A stretch of DNA of 64,000 nucleotides from Deltaproteobacteria bacterium (GTDB lineage: Bacteria > Desulfobacterota > Desulfomonilia > UBA1062), in contig JAHDQN010000020.1 in NCBI GenBank assembly GCA_018433775.1, forward strand, positions 124,001 through 188,000, read 5' to 3'. Positions 63,933 to 64,000 of this stretch are shown here, piece after piece. Both the position numbers and the translations under genes were made by a program. Within the stretch, counting starts at the first letter, position 1; the number at the start of each line of letters is the position of its first letter. Under the pieces are notes generated by a model, which was not told the DNA's origin, ran no database searches, and was given only the letters and a program-made list of their open reading frames with translations.

Positions 63933-64000
63933 ATGGACGCGGTCATGAAAAAAATATCGTCGCTGTATCCCGAGCATTCCCGGGAGCTCGTGAGCCGGCG
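63933..64000 (+). CDS. Partial CDS, 5' end only
   Basis: ATG at 63933 with AGGAGAGAGG upstream opens MDAVMKKISSLYPEHSRELV to the window edge. 22 complete codons are visible; no family can be assigned. It may continue the glycosyltransferase operon, although a terminator-like hairpin lies between. Confidence 0.6.
   Translation, partial: MDAVMKKISSLYPEHSRELVSR

Overview
This 64 kb window is GC-rich, densely coded chromosomal DNA from a Gram-negative, probably anaerobic bacterium. The best guess is a deltaproteobacterium (Desulfobacterota, syntroph or sulfate-reducer-like). Supporting signs are the ispE / tRNA-Gln / prs neighbourhood, SpoVG outside a spore former, a DUF1844 protein, large hybrid histidine kinases, many ferredoxin-type and radical-SAM proteins, and c-di-GMP genes in several places. 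This placement is inference from gene content; no 16S gene is present. Start codons are often TTG or GTG with strong AAGGAGG-type ribosome sites, and several gene pairs overlap by 4 bases.

Layout. 1-17 kb: a partial gene; an archaemetzincin-like protease; a long-chain acyl-CoA synthetase followed by a sirtuin; a DUF21-CBS membrane protein; an HD-GYP sensor, TPR lipoprotein and membrane metallophosphoesterase; a GGDEF diguanylate cyclase; a D-2-hydroxyacid dehydrogenase; a methyltransferase / Nudix-fusion pair; a winged-helix ferredoxin; and an RdgC / UPF0200 pair. 17-24 kb: two paralogous hybrid histidine kinases in tandem. 24-33 kb: mostly housekeeping or conserved proteins (aldehyde dehydrogenase, SixA, DUF72, PEBP, PflA-like radical SAM, DUF255/YyaL, YifB/ComM). 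33-38 kb: a minus-strand block DUF1844, degP, ispE, spoVG, tRNA-Gln, prs, with an AcuC-like deacetylase to its right. 38-42 kb: an 80-residue helical protein, a YitT-family membrane protein, a GpgS-like glycosyltransferase and a prepilin peptidase with a coupled unknown protein. 42-52 kb: minus-strand core genes sppA-guaB-dnaE-accA, then rpsA. 52-60 kb: a wHTH protein, LysM protein, PilZ protein, hpt, a zinc-ribbon membrane protein, ruvX-mltG, and a response-regulator pair (REC-SHOCT then REC-GAF-HD-GYP). 60-64 kb: an operon of a Gfo/Idh/MocA oxidoreductase, a SPASM-like radical SAM protein and a family-9 glycosyltransferase, running towards the window edge.

Themes. One GGDEF, two HD-GYP and one PilZ protein make the window dense in c-di-GMP functions. 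An acyl-CoA synthetase, a sirtuin and an AcuC-like deacetylase suggest reversible lysine acylation. No CRISPR array, prophage, insertion sequence or recognisable defence system was seen. The less ordinary items are the AMZ-like metalloprotease, the Nudix fusion, the REC-SHOCT regulator coupled to an HD-GYP regulator, the tandem hybrid kinases, the ispE/spoVG overlap and the oxidoreductase-radical SAM-glycosyltransferase operon.
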